DNA from: Protopterus annectens
Taxonomy: Eukaryota; Chordata; Ceratodontiformes; Protopteridae
Direction of reading: 5' to 3'
Length of the DNA stretch: 64,000 nucleotides
NCBI RefSeq assembly: GCF_019279795.1
Contig: NC_056737.1
Span: 39,869,075-39,933,074 of the forward strand
Position numbers and translations under genes: made by a program. This document shows, in pieces, positions 45,840 through 57,589 of this stretch. The stretch's first letter is position 1. The number at the start of each line of letters is the position of its first letter. The notes beneath the pieces were generated by a model that had not been told where the DNA came from, ran no database searches, and saw only the letters and a list, made by a program, of their open reading frames with translations.

Positions 45840-45984
45840 AACTTGACTGATTAATACCAGAGAAATAAAGGTTGAAAACGGACTCCTATGTCCTCTAGCC
45901 AATACATAACCACAGTCCCTGGGCCTCTGCTGAAAATGGACATATATCCAGTCAGACCAGCCCGGTCAACAAATGTAAAATATG
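45840..45984 (+). repeat. Retroelement 3' tail repeat at left flank of B3
   Basis: It contains GGGCCTCTGCTGAAAATGGAC and AGCCCGGTCAACAAATG as in 20375-20547. B3 begins directly within its A-rich end. Confidence 0.65.
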
Positions 45985-46146
45985 ATGTTAAGTTGTCAAT
46001 CTCGCCTTCATTCTTGCTTGATAGGTTCGGATCCGACCCTCGGCTCCGACTCGGCACTTTGCTAAGCTCGAGAGTCACTTTTACCAGCTTGAGGCAGCCC
46101 TATATCCCATGATGCAAGGCGGTAGGTACCCAGATCTCGTTTGCCG
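45985..46146 (+). repeat. B3 left inverted repeat
   Basis: Inverse complement of 52069-52259 (GGTACCCAGATCTCGTTTG block; CCTATATCCCATGATGC). A GTAAGT splice-donor-like site follows at 46182-46187, upstream of gag. Confidence 0.82.
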
Positions 46147-46435
46147 CTTCGCTGATGAGGTCTTCCTTTTACCAGCTCCTGGTAAGTGTTTTAAATTAAA
46201 CTGCTTTTAGCCCCTTTTCACTTTTAAACTTTTTTCTCTTAAAGATCTTTCATTTTTAGTTAATTGTAAGCCCCTTTTTGACTAAAATTATCCTTCCTCC
46301 TTAATATTTTTAGTCAGGCCTTCCTTCCCTCCCATCCCCCCCCTGTCAGGGTGTGTGTGTGTGTGAGGTTTTTACTGTTTAAACTATAATTTAATTGTTT
46401 GTTTGGGACTGTGTGGTTCTGTTTTTGTGTCCACT

Positions 46436-48684
46436 ATGTCCAAAGAGCAGAGGGTCTCAGGCTTTAAGAAGTGTGACTCGTGCTGTCAGAAGATGTCTCT
46501 GACAGACGGTCACACTTCTTGTTTATACTGCCTGGGACCTCTCCACCTGCAGGACTCCTGTGCAATATGTCATTCTTTTAGCCAGAGAGTCCTGCAGGAA
46601 AGGAGAAACAAACTTATTTTAAGGGGACTCCTTAAACCGGAGGGCTCCCCGGCCAAATCGGCTCCGGGAAAGCCTTCCAAGTCTAAGGCCCAGGCTTCTG
46701 TACCAAAGCCTTCGGCCTTGGCTCCGACTATGTCGGAGTCGAAATCGGCTCCGGCTGGAGCCGATCCAACCTTGGCAAAATCTTCGGCACCGATGGCTAT
46801 CGGTGCTGATACTTCTTTGGTCACTTTGGTGTCGGTTCCGAGTACTGGCTCCGACCACCATGTGGCCCAGGCTTCTGTGTCGGCGCCGACCGGCTCCGAC
46901 ACCGCTATTTCGATGCATCTAGATCTTCTCTCGGAGCCGAAAAGTTATCGGCTCTGACTGGATCAGTGGGTTTGTCGGCTCCGATGGTTCCTTCGAGGAA
47001 GAGGTCCAGGTCCCCCTCCTTGGAACCGATTCTGTCGGCTCCGGCCTCACCTCTTCTTTCGGAACGGAGCCATCAGAGCCGATCATCTAGGTCGTCCCGC
47101 TTATCTGACCATGATTTAGAGAGGGTGGTAAGCAGATTATTAAAATCACAGGCACTGGCCCAGATGCTTCATAGTCCGTCTCAACAGACGACTATTAGTC
47201 CACACCCCCTTCAAGTTCCTCCTTCGACTCTACCACAGAGTTTGGAGCTGGAGTCTACGGGAATAGTTACTGCTATGGCTGAAGGGCAGATACCCCCTCC
47301 TTCTGCACCTTCAGCATCTACTCTTATCTCCTCCTCGAGACCTTCCTTGGAGGGATTCGGTGGCCGGGCTTCCCTGGTCTCCTCCGAGGGGGTGAGTGGC
47401 ATCGGACCCTTGTCCGACCCCGCTCTTCCCCTTGGAGCTTTGGCCTTGGTGAGCTCGGCTCCGACATCTGCCTCGGAGCCTTCCCTTTTGGTGGGCCCGG
47501 GAGTCCCAGTTTCTTCGGAACGGGTTCTCTCGGATCTCCCTGGGAGGGGGGCCTTCGAGGTGATGAAGAGTGTGCTGGCCACTGGGCTCAGTCAGCAGTC
47601 TATTCCCTTAGCTCCTCCCTCTACAGTGCCTGTCGATATCTCTTCCATCTCTCTTGCTCCCGGACCTAGAGATCCACCGCCTCGGGTTTCCCCACTGGGA
47701 AGAACCCCCTCTTCCGAGGATTTTCCTGACCAGTCAGGAGATCCTCCGCGCAAGCGGACTTGTAAGAGGAAACACCTGGACTCCCCTGAGTCTACCACTT
47801 CAGATACCGACTTAGATGAGTCGGAGGGATCCCCAAGATCCCCCTCTGAGGATGTCTCCTTTTCTGACATCCTAGAACTCCTAAAACAGAGGGGAAACTG
47901 GCCCTCCATAAATCCCTCCGAGGATGAGTCGATATACCTAGAGGCGTTTGGATCTCGACCCTCCACCTCCTGGGTGTCTCCACCTTTCGACCCCCTTATG
48001 GAGGTTATTGCTCGAAAGGCTTGGGCTGCTCCTGATTCTGTAGAGCCAGTTCCTAGGAGGCCATCTAAATTTATTACAGCCCCTTCTGAAAAGCAATTCC
48101 TTACTAAAGGTGTCCCTGTTGATGCCATGGTGGTGGCGGCCGCCACTAAGAAGGAACTTGCAGATCCTTCCGTACCAGTCCATCCTCCTAATAAGGATTC
48201 TAGGACCATGGATAGGTATGGTAAGCGGATGTTCTCCTCAGCGACCTTTGCCATGCGTTCGCTGAACTATTTATGTCACTTCACCAGACTCCAAAGGGAC
48301 ATCCTTAAGGAACTAGGTGAAGTAGTGCAGGATCCTACGGCTGCAGGGGCTCAAGAAAAGATTGCTTCTCAGCTAGGAATCCTTAATTCTATAGCTAACT
48401 CCTCCATGCGACTGATCTCGTATGCAGCAGATGGAGCGAGTAGAGCCGCGGGTACAGGAGTGGCTCTTAGACGTCAATCCTGGATGCGGCTCTGTAATTT
48501 TGCAGATCCCTTTAAGGCGTCCTTCACGAATTCTCCCTTTGATGGGTCAGCGTTGTTTGGCCCTCAAGTGAAGGATACATTGACCAGGTGTGAGCAGGAC
48601 GGCAAGACTTTTTCTGCCGTAGGGGTCCGTTTTTCTACCCCCTCTAGACCTTACCCCAAAGGCCAGAAGGGCGTAAAAATGTGA
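46436..48684 (+). pseudogene. B3 gag-like ORF, single frameshift
   Basis: The start ATG at 46436 gives CDSCCQ, CLYCLGPLH and CAICHSF, then a Ser/Ala/Pro-rich stretch. A frameshift near 46950 separates it from 46966-48684 (572 codons open). That part holds the RS-rich segment (RKRSRSPS), acidic SPRSPSEDVSFSDILELL, the conserved core (SATFAMRSLNYLCHFTRLQ, RRQSWMRLCNFADPFKASF, LFGPQVKDTL) and a TGA at KGVKM. His is changed to Gln in the otherwise conserved RRHAW motif. The RG-rich tail lies beyond the TGA in the same region. It is the most nearly intact family B gag. Confidence 0.84.
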
Positions 48685-48718
48685 TTCTGTAAATCCCAAG
48701 GAGTCACGCCAGACGCAC

Positions 48719-50745
48719 GTGGTCAGTTTACCCCTAGAGGCAGAGGGGGTAATAATAACAGACGCCGCTCTAGAGGCAGAGGGGGTCCACAAAACCAGGG
48801 AAGCAGAGAGCCTCTCTCTGACAAGCCCTTCCAGCATCCCTGAGATGTTGCCCGACTGTCCATCCTTGGAGGCAGTCGGGGGAAGACTATCGCTGTACCC
48901 AGAAGCCTGGCGTTCCCTCTCTCAAGACAAATGGGTACAGTCGATCATATCCAAGGGTTACAAGATTCCTTTCGAGGAAAGTCCTTTCACTCACAAAAAT
49001 TCCCTTCCAGATGTGCCACCCGGTCTAAGGGAAATTGCAAAGTTAGAAGTATCAAAGCTTCTACAAAAAGGGCCATTCAGCCAGTTACAACAGACCATTC
49101 AGAGCCGGAATCTACTCAAGATTCTTTTGGTCCCCAAAAGACGGGAGACTGGAGACCAATATTGGATCTCAGCAGACTCAACAAGTCTGTGAGAAAGACA
49201 AGATTCGAATGGTCACACTTCAATCAATTTTGCCCTTCCTAGAAAAGGACAACTGGATGTGCTCAATAGACCTTCAGGACGCGTACTATCACATAAAAAT
49301 TCACAGACGCTCCAGAAGGTTTCTCCGCTTTCGGCTGGGGTCCAGTCATTTTCAGTTCAGAGCCCTGCCCTTTGGTCTCACTACAGCCCCAGAGTGTTCA
49401 CCAAATGTATGGCAGTGGTCACGGCTCACCTGAGACGTCAAGGATTCCAGGTGTTTCCGTATCTCGACGACTGGCTCCTTTCAGCCACCACCAGGCATCA
49501 ACTTCTTCAAGCCAGGGATTACACCCTAAATCTCTGCACTCAATTAGGAATTTCGATCAACTACGAAAAATCCTCCTTATTGCCCTGCCAGTCTATTACT
49601 TTCATAGGCGCAAACTTAAACACTGTTCGGATGTCAGCAACCCTCACAGACCAAAGAATCTCAGATATCCAAAGTCACGTGAGGATCATCCTTGCCTGCA
49701 AAAAGGTGCAAGCCAGAATGGTTCTGAAAGTGTTGGGCCTCATGGCTGTGGCCATTACCCTTCTTCCCCTGGCCCGCTTCTACATGCGTCTTCTTCAATC
49801 TATGTTGTTCACCCAGTGGTCTTACCAACAACTTCCCATGCGTCACCAAATCCTGGTGACACAAATTTGCAAGAATCATCTGTCATGATGGATTTCTTCC
49901 CCCCAGATTCATCAAGGCAGACCCTTTGTATCCCCGGCCCCGGTAGCCACAGTCACTACGGACACCTCCCTGATCGGGTGGGGGGGGTCATTATCAGGGC
50001 AGGATGGTTCATGGGACGTGGCAACCTTTCGAATAACACCTGCACATAAATGTCCTAGAGATGAGAGCAGTGCTTTTAACGTTGCAAGCCCTCAACGACT
50101 TTCTTCCCTTGGGAACAATTGCAGTTCACACAGACAACATGTCTGTAGTATGGTATATCAACAAACAGGGCAGAACCAAGTCTTACCCCTTGTGTCGAGA
50201 AGCTCTCAGACTTTGGCAATGGGCGATCTCCTCTCATCGGTTTCTGGTAGCAACGCATATCCCTGGGAAAACCAACATTCTAGCGGACAGATTGAGCAGA
50301 GCTATTCTCATGCCTCACGAGTGGTCTCTCAAACAATCTATAGTGGAGGAGATTTTTCTAGAATGGGGCCGCCCATGTTGCGATCTTTTTGCTACTCCCC
50401 AAAACAGCAAATGCCCGGACTTTTTTTTCTCTCTTCCCACTGCCAGGCCATCCCCCCAGAGACGCTCTAACCCAGGATTGGCCCCAGGGACTTCTTTATG
50501 CCTTTCCTCCCTTTCCGTTGATTCCACAAGTACTCCAGAAAGCCACTGTTTTGAGAGCCAAAATGATTCTCATTGCTCCCTATTGGCCTCGACAAATTTG
50601 GTTTCCGTTCCTCCATCGTCACCTATTGGTGCAGCCGTGGCATCTGGACCCAGTACCAGACCTTCTGATTCACCAATCGGGTCAGCTGCATCGGTCTATT
50701 CCTTCTCTCAACCTCACAGCTTGGTTGCTCCACTTCCTTCCTTAG
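48719..50745 (+). pseudogene. B3 RT-RNase H-methyltransferase-like ORF
   Basis: RT: DCPSLEAVGGRLSLYPEAW, frameshifted around 49080-49150 (LVPKR, DWRPILDLSRLN), SIDLQDAYYHIKI, LPFGLTTAP, and after another shift RVFTKCMAVV and YLDD (FPYLDDWLL) in 49259-49888. RNase H: VTTDTSLIGWGG-like region (Ala replaced by Thr), EMRAVLLTLQAL, HTDNMSVVWYINKQGR, LADRLSRAI (50061-50340). The methyltransferase-like region is 50389-50745 (LFPLPGHPPRDAL, LYAFPPFPLIP, APYWPRQIWFP). At least five frameshifts. Motif A and YLDD aspartates are intact. Confidence 0.85.
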
Positions 50746-51765
50746 CCAGGCTTCCTATGATCTCTAATCCTGTTAGGGATATCATAGTGGCTTCCCTTAA
50801 ATCCTCTACTAGAAGGATTTATACCAGCAAGTGGAAACGCTTCTCTTGTTGGGCAAAAGCTAAAAATATAGATCCCTTTACTGCCCCTGTTCAAGCAGTT
50901 TTGGATTTCTTAGCGGAAATTTTTCACTCGGGCTCTTCATCTTCCACGGTCAAAGTTCAGTTGGCTGCTATCTCGAATTTTCATGTTGGATTTGCAGATC
51001 ACAACATTATGTCCCACAGGCTTTGTAGAGCCTTTCTAAAAGGAATTTTTCTCATGAAACCTCCAGTCAGGAGTCCTCCTCCTCAATGGGACCTAAATCT
51101 AGTGCTGACATCCTTAATTCTTCCTCCCTTCGAGCCAGCTGTTTCATGTTCCCTGAAATTTCTTTCATGGAAAACACTCTTCCTTGTTGCTATTACCTCG
51201 GCAAGGAGAGTGTCAGAACTTCATGCTCTCTCTGTTCGTCCCCCTTATTTGGTCTAAGACAGGGTATCCTTGAGAACTAATCCAACCTTTTTGCCTAAGG
51301 TGGCCTCGAAAAATAATTTGAGCCAATCTATTGACCTCCCTGTATTTTTCCCTAATTACTCAAACAGATCGGAACAAAAATTACATTATCTTGATGTTCA
51401 CCGCCAACTCAGATATTATTTGGACAGAACAAAACAATTCAGGAAATCTGATCAGCTCTTTCTTTCTTATGCTGAAAACAAGAAAGGCCTTCCTGTCTCC
51501 AAAGTGACCTTATCTAGATGGCTTTCTTCCACCATCTCCGAAATTTATCAGCTCAGGGAAAACAGCTGTGCTCAAAACCTAAAGCGCATTCAACCTGAAG
51601 CTTAGCCACTTCTACAGCTTTTCAGGCTAGACTTCCATTAGACACTATTTGTGCAGCAGCCACTTGGGCCACTCCTCATACCTTTGTTTCTCATTACAAA
51701 TTGGATTTGGCCTCCAGGGATAGAGCCAGTTTTGGCTCTACACTTCTCAAGAGTCTGTTCCATTG
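50450..51765 (+). pseudogene. B3 tyrosine recombinase with stop at catalytic Arg
   Basis: The frame is open to 51257 and includes VRDIIVASLKSSTRRIYTSK and ITSARRVSELHAL (Arg I). A stop at 51255 and a shift lead to 51270-51605. In the H-x-x-R box the His, Ser and Thr remain but the Arg codon is TGA (51596-51598), ending the ORF. AATWATPHTF and SHYKL follow to about 51765. Without Arg II the recombinase would be inactive even if read through. Confidence 0.83.
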
Positions 51766-51799
51766 AGCCACCCAGGATAGAGGTGCTAGGGACGCGGTC

Positions 51800-51902
51800 C
51801 CATCAAGCAAGAATGAAGGCGAGATTGACAACTTAACATTGAGAAGTTATGTACCTACCATAACGTTCCATGTTAGTTGTCTTCTCTCACCTTCTTTCTT
51901 GC
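51800..51902 (+). repeat. B3 internal complementary region
   Basis: 51800-51839 is the inverse complement of the left end; 51840-51902 of the right end. Its junction bases TGAG match this copy's own right end CTCA (52256-52259), differing from the TAAG/CTTA pair of B1. Confidence 0.87.
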
Positions 51903-52068
51903 GACCCTCCCTCCTGCCCCCTGGCCTGGACAGACCTTTTTCTCCCTATATGGAAGAATGCTTCTTAAGACCAGATAGTTCTGGTCTACCTTATAGCCCA
52001 TCCTTTAGGCTTTTTGCCTTTCTTTCCTTCTGGGAAGTTTTTTGTGCTATGTGTTATTGCCTTTAGGT

Positions 52069-52259
52069 ACCAAACAAGATCTGGGTACTTACCGCCTTGC
52101 ATCATGGGATATGGGGCTGCCTTGAGCTGGTAAAAGTGACTCTCGAGCTTAGCAAAGTGCCGAGTCGGAGCCGAGGATCGGCTCCGAACCCATCAAGCAA
52201 GAAAGAAGGCGAGAGAAGACAACTAACATGGAACGTTATGGTAGGTACATAACTTCTCA
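52069..52259 (+). repeat. B3 right inverted repeat
   Basis: Inverse complement of 45985-46146 plus the right-end segment GGTAGGTACATAACTTCTCA. Confidence 0.84.
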
Positions 52260-52559
52260 TTTTTGCTTCCTGGAGTGATTGCCAACTCATAGAGACCAGG
52301 GAAACACCTTCTGCAAAAAGATGGATGATCCTGGAATTTCTTAATGTAAAAACACAGAAAAGCAGCTCTCAAGTGCAGATTAACCAACAAACTACCACCA
52401 CGCAACTAAATCCTGGGCTAATTCACCCTTCTGCAAGGCACTTTGGAGGCACAAAGAACTAGAAAAGTCAGCAAACAAAAAAAGCTTCAACACACACATT
52501 GGATGTGTGTCGAAGCTTTCAGTTAAGTGCACATATTCTGTGAAACATAATTTCTTTCC
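52260..52559. other. No gene; contains a hairpin
   Basis: The right flank of B3. GCTTCAACACACACA at about 52484 pairs with the ATGTGTGTCGAAGC segment ending near 52517, giving a 14-15-bp stem. I see no coding motif. It may be the end of a degraded retroelement. Confidence 0.45.
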
Positions 52560-53170
52560 AGTCTATCCCAGTAATCTTTCCTTGGGGAGTAATATGTTAA
52601 TTCTGACTACTGAATTCAAGTCTTCCATAACAGATATGTTCATAAATTTCTTCAGAAATCTATCCTATTTTGTTATATTTTCCCTTGTAGGTCCCCCTGA
52701 TGCTTATCCACTATTGCAAAGCAAGTTACAGTCTCCACCTATACAATACATTCCCTGATGAAAGCTGATTATTTGTTGCAGAATTTTTCTAAGCTCCATA
52801 ATAGCAGTTTTTGGTGGAATATAAGTACATGCCAGCATAATCCTCCTCAATAATCCTTTACCACCACAAATCTACCATTATTGTCTTTTGTTTTCTCTTC
52901 TATCACTATTGGAGCTCGTCTAGAAATACTCCCCTTTTCCTTTGTCCCTGATATTGTGCTGAATATCCATCCTGAAATCCTCTTTATGTCGAATTTGCAT
53001 TCTCATTTCTTTCCACACATGCCTCCTGCAGCGTTGCAGTTTGTAGTCTGCATTTCTTAATATAATTCAGTACTTTTTTCTGTTTGTCTATACGTGAAAG
53101 GCCATTTACATTTCAAGATAATATGAACTGAGTAGCCATTATGATAAAAAGTTATTCCCACATATTATAC
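52560..53170 (-). pseudogene. L1-like LINE endonuclease fragment (antisense)
   Basis: The minus strand contains NNGRFVVVKGLLRR, TYIPPKTAIMELRKILQQI and a GGDCNLL segment, resembling the middle of the L1 AP-endonuclease (the GR-x-V-x-V-K-G strand, the Y-P segment and the GDFN box). Further upstream a FTYRQTEKS segment may belong to the N-terminal part. Several stops. 53171-53734 shows no recognisable feature. Confidence 0.55.
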
Positions 53171-53734
53171 ATGACAGTTTTTTGAACGTTATTTCCATTT
53201 GTCATACATGCACACGCAGATGTTTGGCAAGCTGATCTTTTACATAGTTTGTTTTCATCTCCATTTGAGCATATGTCACATTTCTCAAGACTTTTTGTTT
53301 TAATGAGATCCCTCAAACAAACAAAAAATAAATAAATACATTTTCAGAACAGCCCCATCCCCTATTAACTTAGGCCAAATGTCTAATAGGTTTGTAACCA
53401 ATTCTAAATAAGTACTTTTTCTTGTTCTTACTAACAATCTATTTTGTAATGTTACTATTTATTGACCAACTAGTAACCTTTTGTTTTTGTGGAGGTTCTA
53501 CATTTAGCAAGTTTAAATATGTCATTTCCACCTCTTAATGCTCCAGGTGATTGAAGAAATTCTTTGTTTAATAACACACAGTTCTACCTTGTAGCTACCA
53601 ATAACTAATGGAAAACAAAGGTTCTCCATGCATTCCTAATGTGAAAGATCCTTGCAGCCAATGATTTACTACTGTATGTAAAGTTGCTGTTACCTGTTTT
53701 GATGATGTAAAATTTATTTTAATTGCATTCTGCC

Positions 53735-53876
53735 CGATATTGTGATTATTATGTAACTTGAAAGATTTTGTTTGTACTGCATGTACTGGAGCTTTTCTTC
53801 CTGGGCCTCCACCAAAAAGGGGCCTTTGAGCCCAGCCGGACTTCCCCAGACAGCAAATGTAAAATAAATAAGTCAT
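53735..53876 (+). repeat. Retroelement 3' tail repeat
   Basis: It contains GGAGCTTTTCTTCCTGGGCC, AGCCCAGCCGGAC and CAAATGTAAAATAAATAAG, the fourth copy of the tail at 20375-20547. The body upstream is unrecognised. Confidence 0.6.
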
Positions 53877-55229
53877 TCTTTTAATACGTTTCTTTTGCTT
53901 GCTTTTTAATATAAAAAGAATCCCATAAAACTCGTAGGCAAAAATATCACAAAGACTTTGACAAGGCAGTGACTGTACAATGTAATACTTTAAATGTCCT
54001 ATGAAGGAGGCTTATGGGAAAAATGCAAATTGATGTCATGTAAGTACTTCAACTAAATGGCTTCTGAATGCCAATTACTTTTTATTTTTGTAAATCTTTC
54101 TTTTCCTGAATGCATGAAATTGATGTATGTAAGTGGGAAGGAGAGGGGGCTTGCCCCCCTGTGAAAAAAAAAAACACTGTTTTGTATATTTTCATTTTCT
54201 TTTAAGGATTTCAGTTAATTCTATGAAAACCTGAGTGCTGAGTGTTTTTCTGTTTCATTGTGTCACTGTTTGATGTAATGTTACTCAAACAACTAATATA
54301 AATCTAAATTATATACCTGGTACTTGGTTGAGCTGCTTTTTTTGCTTTCCAAGCAGGACAGACAGAATTTGTTCAGTATATCAGGGACATTCATTCAGCT
54401 GTAATAAACTACACACATACAGTGCATTCTGAATGGGTTAGATATTTGGACTTGTACTAATATTAAAAGATATTTGCATAATTTGTTGTGTGCAGGAAAG
54501 AAATCTTATCCAGCATAGTCTTAAATGTATCCAGTAACCAGCCTCTAATTTTGTCAGATCATTACCTTATGGATAGTTTTTCAAGGCTTATATATCATCT
54601 GGGAAGAATTCTGAGACGTAGTCAGTAATACTTGGCAGCATTTATAATAAAAGGTATATACAGAGTTTTCAGACTATCACTCATTCATCTCACCCCAAAA
54701 GTGAATTGGATGGATGGTTAAATGGGAAAACCTTGGATACGAGCATCTGTTGTGCTTCAGAATATGTGCATTTTTTTATGAACAAATCTTAATTGATTAC
54801 CACATTTTCATTTTATATACTGTGCTGTCCCTATGTATGTTCTCTTATGTTGGCACTGATAGCTGATAGAACCATATTTTAATTTTATATTTATACAGTA
54901 GTAATTAGAAGTTTTATTTTGATCTTTGTTTTCATTTAGCTTTCATTAAGTTGCCATTGTTAAGCAAATATCACAGTCAAATAATTTGTGTAGTCTTAAA
55001 CTCAAGTATGATTTAATGCTGCTCCTTAAAGTAAAACAAAACACACAAGTTAATTATTTACAGCAGCTTTGTTTTTACTATATTACAAATCTTTACAATT
55101 GGAGCAGTGACTTTACATCTTGAGCACATCACATAAGCAGACAACACTTTGGGATAGACTCCTCATTGTTCCCTTAGGCTGCAGCCTAGTAACTACCTGT
55201 GAATCTGTAAGACATATTTCCCTCCACTG
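53877..55229. other. No gene seen; AT-rich
   Basis: AT-rich sequence without coding motifs, TIRs or tandem arrays that I can recognise on either strand. This and 4453-5916 are the only stretches over 1 kb in the window that may not be transposon-derived. Confidence 0.5.
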
Positions 55230-57170
55230 CTAATGTGTAATATCTTTATGTAATTGTTCACACCATGCTATTTTTACCTTTATATTGTATTGTCTTCCCA
55301 AATCTTAATATTTCTTTGTTTGCTCTTATTATTTTCCTTGCTGCCATTTCTGTTCTGGCATCAGTTATAAAATGTACTATTTTGTGGTTTAACAAAATTA
55401 CTTACCAAGCTCCTCACGTCTTTAGTGAACTCTGGGATTAGACCTGTATTTGTAGTTTTGATCAAAGTTCAGTAACCAAAAACATGTCTAACTTCATCCT
55501 GTTGTGTTATCTCATCTCCTTTTATCAGTTTCAGCTCATTGTACTTTATTTTCTAAATGCTTGTTATATTTTCTTTGGTGTCTTTCTTATTAGTAGATAT
55601 AGTACAGCCTAGTGGTGTTATTCTATTTTTCTAGGATCTGACTTCCTGTATCATAAACACTTGTTCAATAATTTTCTATATTTAAGGCTGAACAGGTTTT
55701 TCTTTATGTTCCTTTCCTTTCTTAGATTTGCTCAAATGCCTGTGTTTGCTCCTATTGTTATATCATCAGGTGTTGTGCCTATGATATGCTTCCATTTGGG
55801 GCATATATTTCATACCCTGAATGAAGTATATTAATCTAAGTTAACGTGGCCTTACAATTATACTTACAAATCTGGAAATCTCAAGCCACCCTGTCCCTTT
55901 GTCAGTATTTGTTTCCCCCATTGCATCTTTTCTGTTTTGTTATACCAAAGAAACTCCTTTTTCATATTCTTCCAGATCTAATGTCTTGGTTGAAACATAA
56001 AAGCCAGGTCTACATTGGAAAAAATGTCTTAATCACTTGTATGCTATTGTTGATAAACATAAATAACTTTCATTCTTTTGAGTAATTTCTTCCTATATTT
56101 ATTTAGCCGCTTGCTGAACATCCTGTTTCAGTGAAGTTTCCAAGTATTATATAAAAGGGGAAGTTTTTTTACCAAGTCTTTTGTTGGGGCACAGTTCATT
56201 ACTATAGCCTTTGTTTTTGGTTCATTTACTTTATATCTAGCTATACTATTAAAATGTTTCAGTTTATCAAGTATAATGTCTGTGTTATGTTTCAAATTGG
56301 TAAAGTATAACATTAAGTCATCTGCAGAAAGAACTTTTTTTCTGATTAGTATTTTTCCATTTATATCCAGTAATGTTTGCTTGTCTTATGTCCCTGAGTA
56401 GTGCTATAAATAGAGAGTAATGGTAAAATGGGACACACCCCCGTGTAGTTCTTCTTGTAAGGTTAATTGGTTTAAACAGCTCACCACCCCACTTTACCCT
56501 AACTTGAGTTCCCTTGTCGATATCAAGTATTAAGGTTATCCATGTTTGTGAAAACCCAAATTCCTCAAAAGATTTATGTCATGAATTCCCAACTCACTGT
56601 CAAATGCTTTTTCTCCATCCAGCTCTGTTAACATTAAAATGTTATCACCTTTGTACCTTTTTGAGTCATAAGGATCCTGTTTGTAGTGTCGGATGTTTGC
56701 TCATCTTCCATAAACTCACATTGATCTGGTTCTAATGGGCTTGACCATATTTTTGCCAAAGTCATAATACACATTTTGTAGTCATCATTCAGAATGAAAA
56801 TGGATCTGTATTACCTGGGATCAAGAGGATCCCTTCCTCCACCTTTTGTATAACTGCCACTGCTCCAACTTTCCAATTCAAGAGCAGATCCTCACACAGT
56901 AAAATATTGTTCAAAAGTATTAGACAGGCTTTTATTATCTCCTACTCCTCCTTTTTGCCCACTTCTATTGGAATTCCATTACTACCAGTAACAGAAAAAT
57001 GTTAATTTTCCCTGTATTCTGGTTTCTCGTTGCTTCTTTCATTTCAGTTTCCTTTAGTTTTGTTGGCAGTACCCCTTTTTCTATTTCTTTTAACTTAGGA
57101 AGTTGTAATTCTCTCAAATACATTTTCCTGTGTATTGCACGCTACCTCTATTTCCTGTCTATATATTGTA
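55230..57170 (-). pseudogene. L1-like LINE ORF2 RT region (antisense)
   Basis: On the minus strand: a LDGEKAFD segment (near 56620), IALLRDIRQ (56400), and the catalytic block SADDLMLYFTNLKHN (56285-56330; Ser replaces Phe of FADD). Then come KHFNSIARYKVNEPKTKA, FLWYNKTEKM (near 55960) and GGLRFPDL (near 55890), which are the L1 RT and post-RT order. Downstream to about 55230 the sequence is consistent with the L1 C-terminal region but weak. Many stops. Confidence 0.68.
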
Positions 57171-57177
57171 CTATCAG

Positions 57178-57305
57178 GGAGGGTTGGCAATAATGGTTAA
57201 CTTACAAACACAAGTTATAGAGTTTGATTCTGACCTGTAGTCATTGGCTAGGCTTGTAATAATCCACATTCTCTTAGCCTAGTGTTTACCTGTGAACCTT
57301 TAGTA
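57178..57305 (+). mobile_element. Second, diverged tRNA-derived SINE copy
   Basis: The head GGCAATAATGGTTAAC and B-box-like GAGTTTGATTCTGACC resemble 23905-24047. The tail has TTGGCTAGGCTTGTAAT, TCTTAGCCTAGTG and CTGTGAACC, matching the LINE 3' end at 39870-39943. No target-site duplication was identified. Confidence 0.7.
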
Positions 57306-57589
57306 ATTTACCATTGCATTCATCATTTTTCTGTTTTAAGTGCTCCCCTAAAATTTCGTAATTCTGATTTTAGTTATTATCCTTTCAATCATTTGTTGCC
57401 TCAAGCATCAAGCCACCAATATGTCCTTGGCTTTGTCCACGGGAATTTATTGAAAGTTAAGCACTTTCATCTGTTCTTTTACAAACACTGTTAATGTTGG
57501 GTGCCCTTCTGCATCTGTAAGCGACTCAACATTCTTGTTATTATATCTATGCCCAGGGGTTATACGCGAGTCATTCTGTTGGTCATTGT

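Larger units (their letters stand above)
45985..52259 (+). mobile_element. DIRS retrotransposon copy B3 (full length, 6275 bp)
   Basis: Both ends are fixed by the ICR junction at 51839/51840: left ATGTTAAG, right CTTCTCA. It is complete in layout (left repeat, gag, pol, YR, ICR, right repeat) with no internal insertion. gag has one frameshift, pol several, and YR has a stop replacing a catalytic Arg codon. The flanks are AAATATG on the left and TTTTGC on the right, with no clear target-site duplication. Confidence 0.92.
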
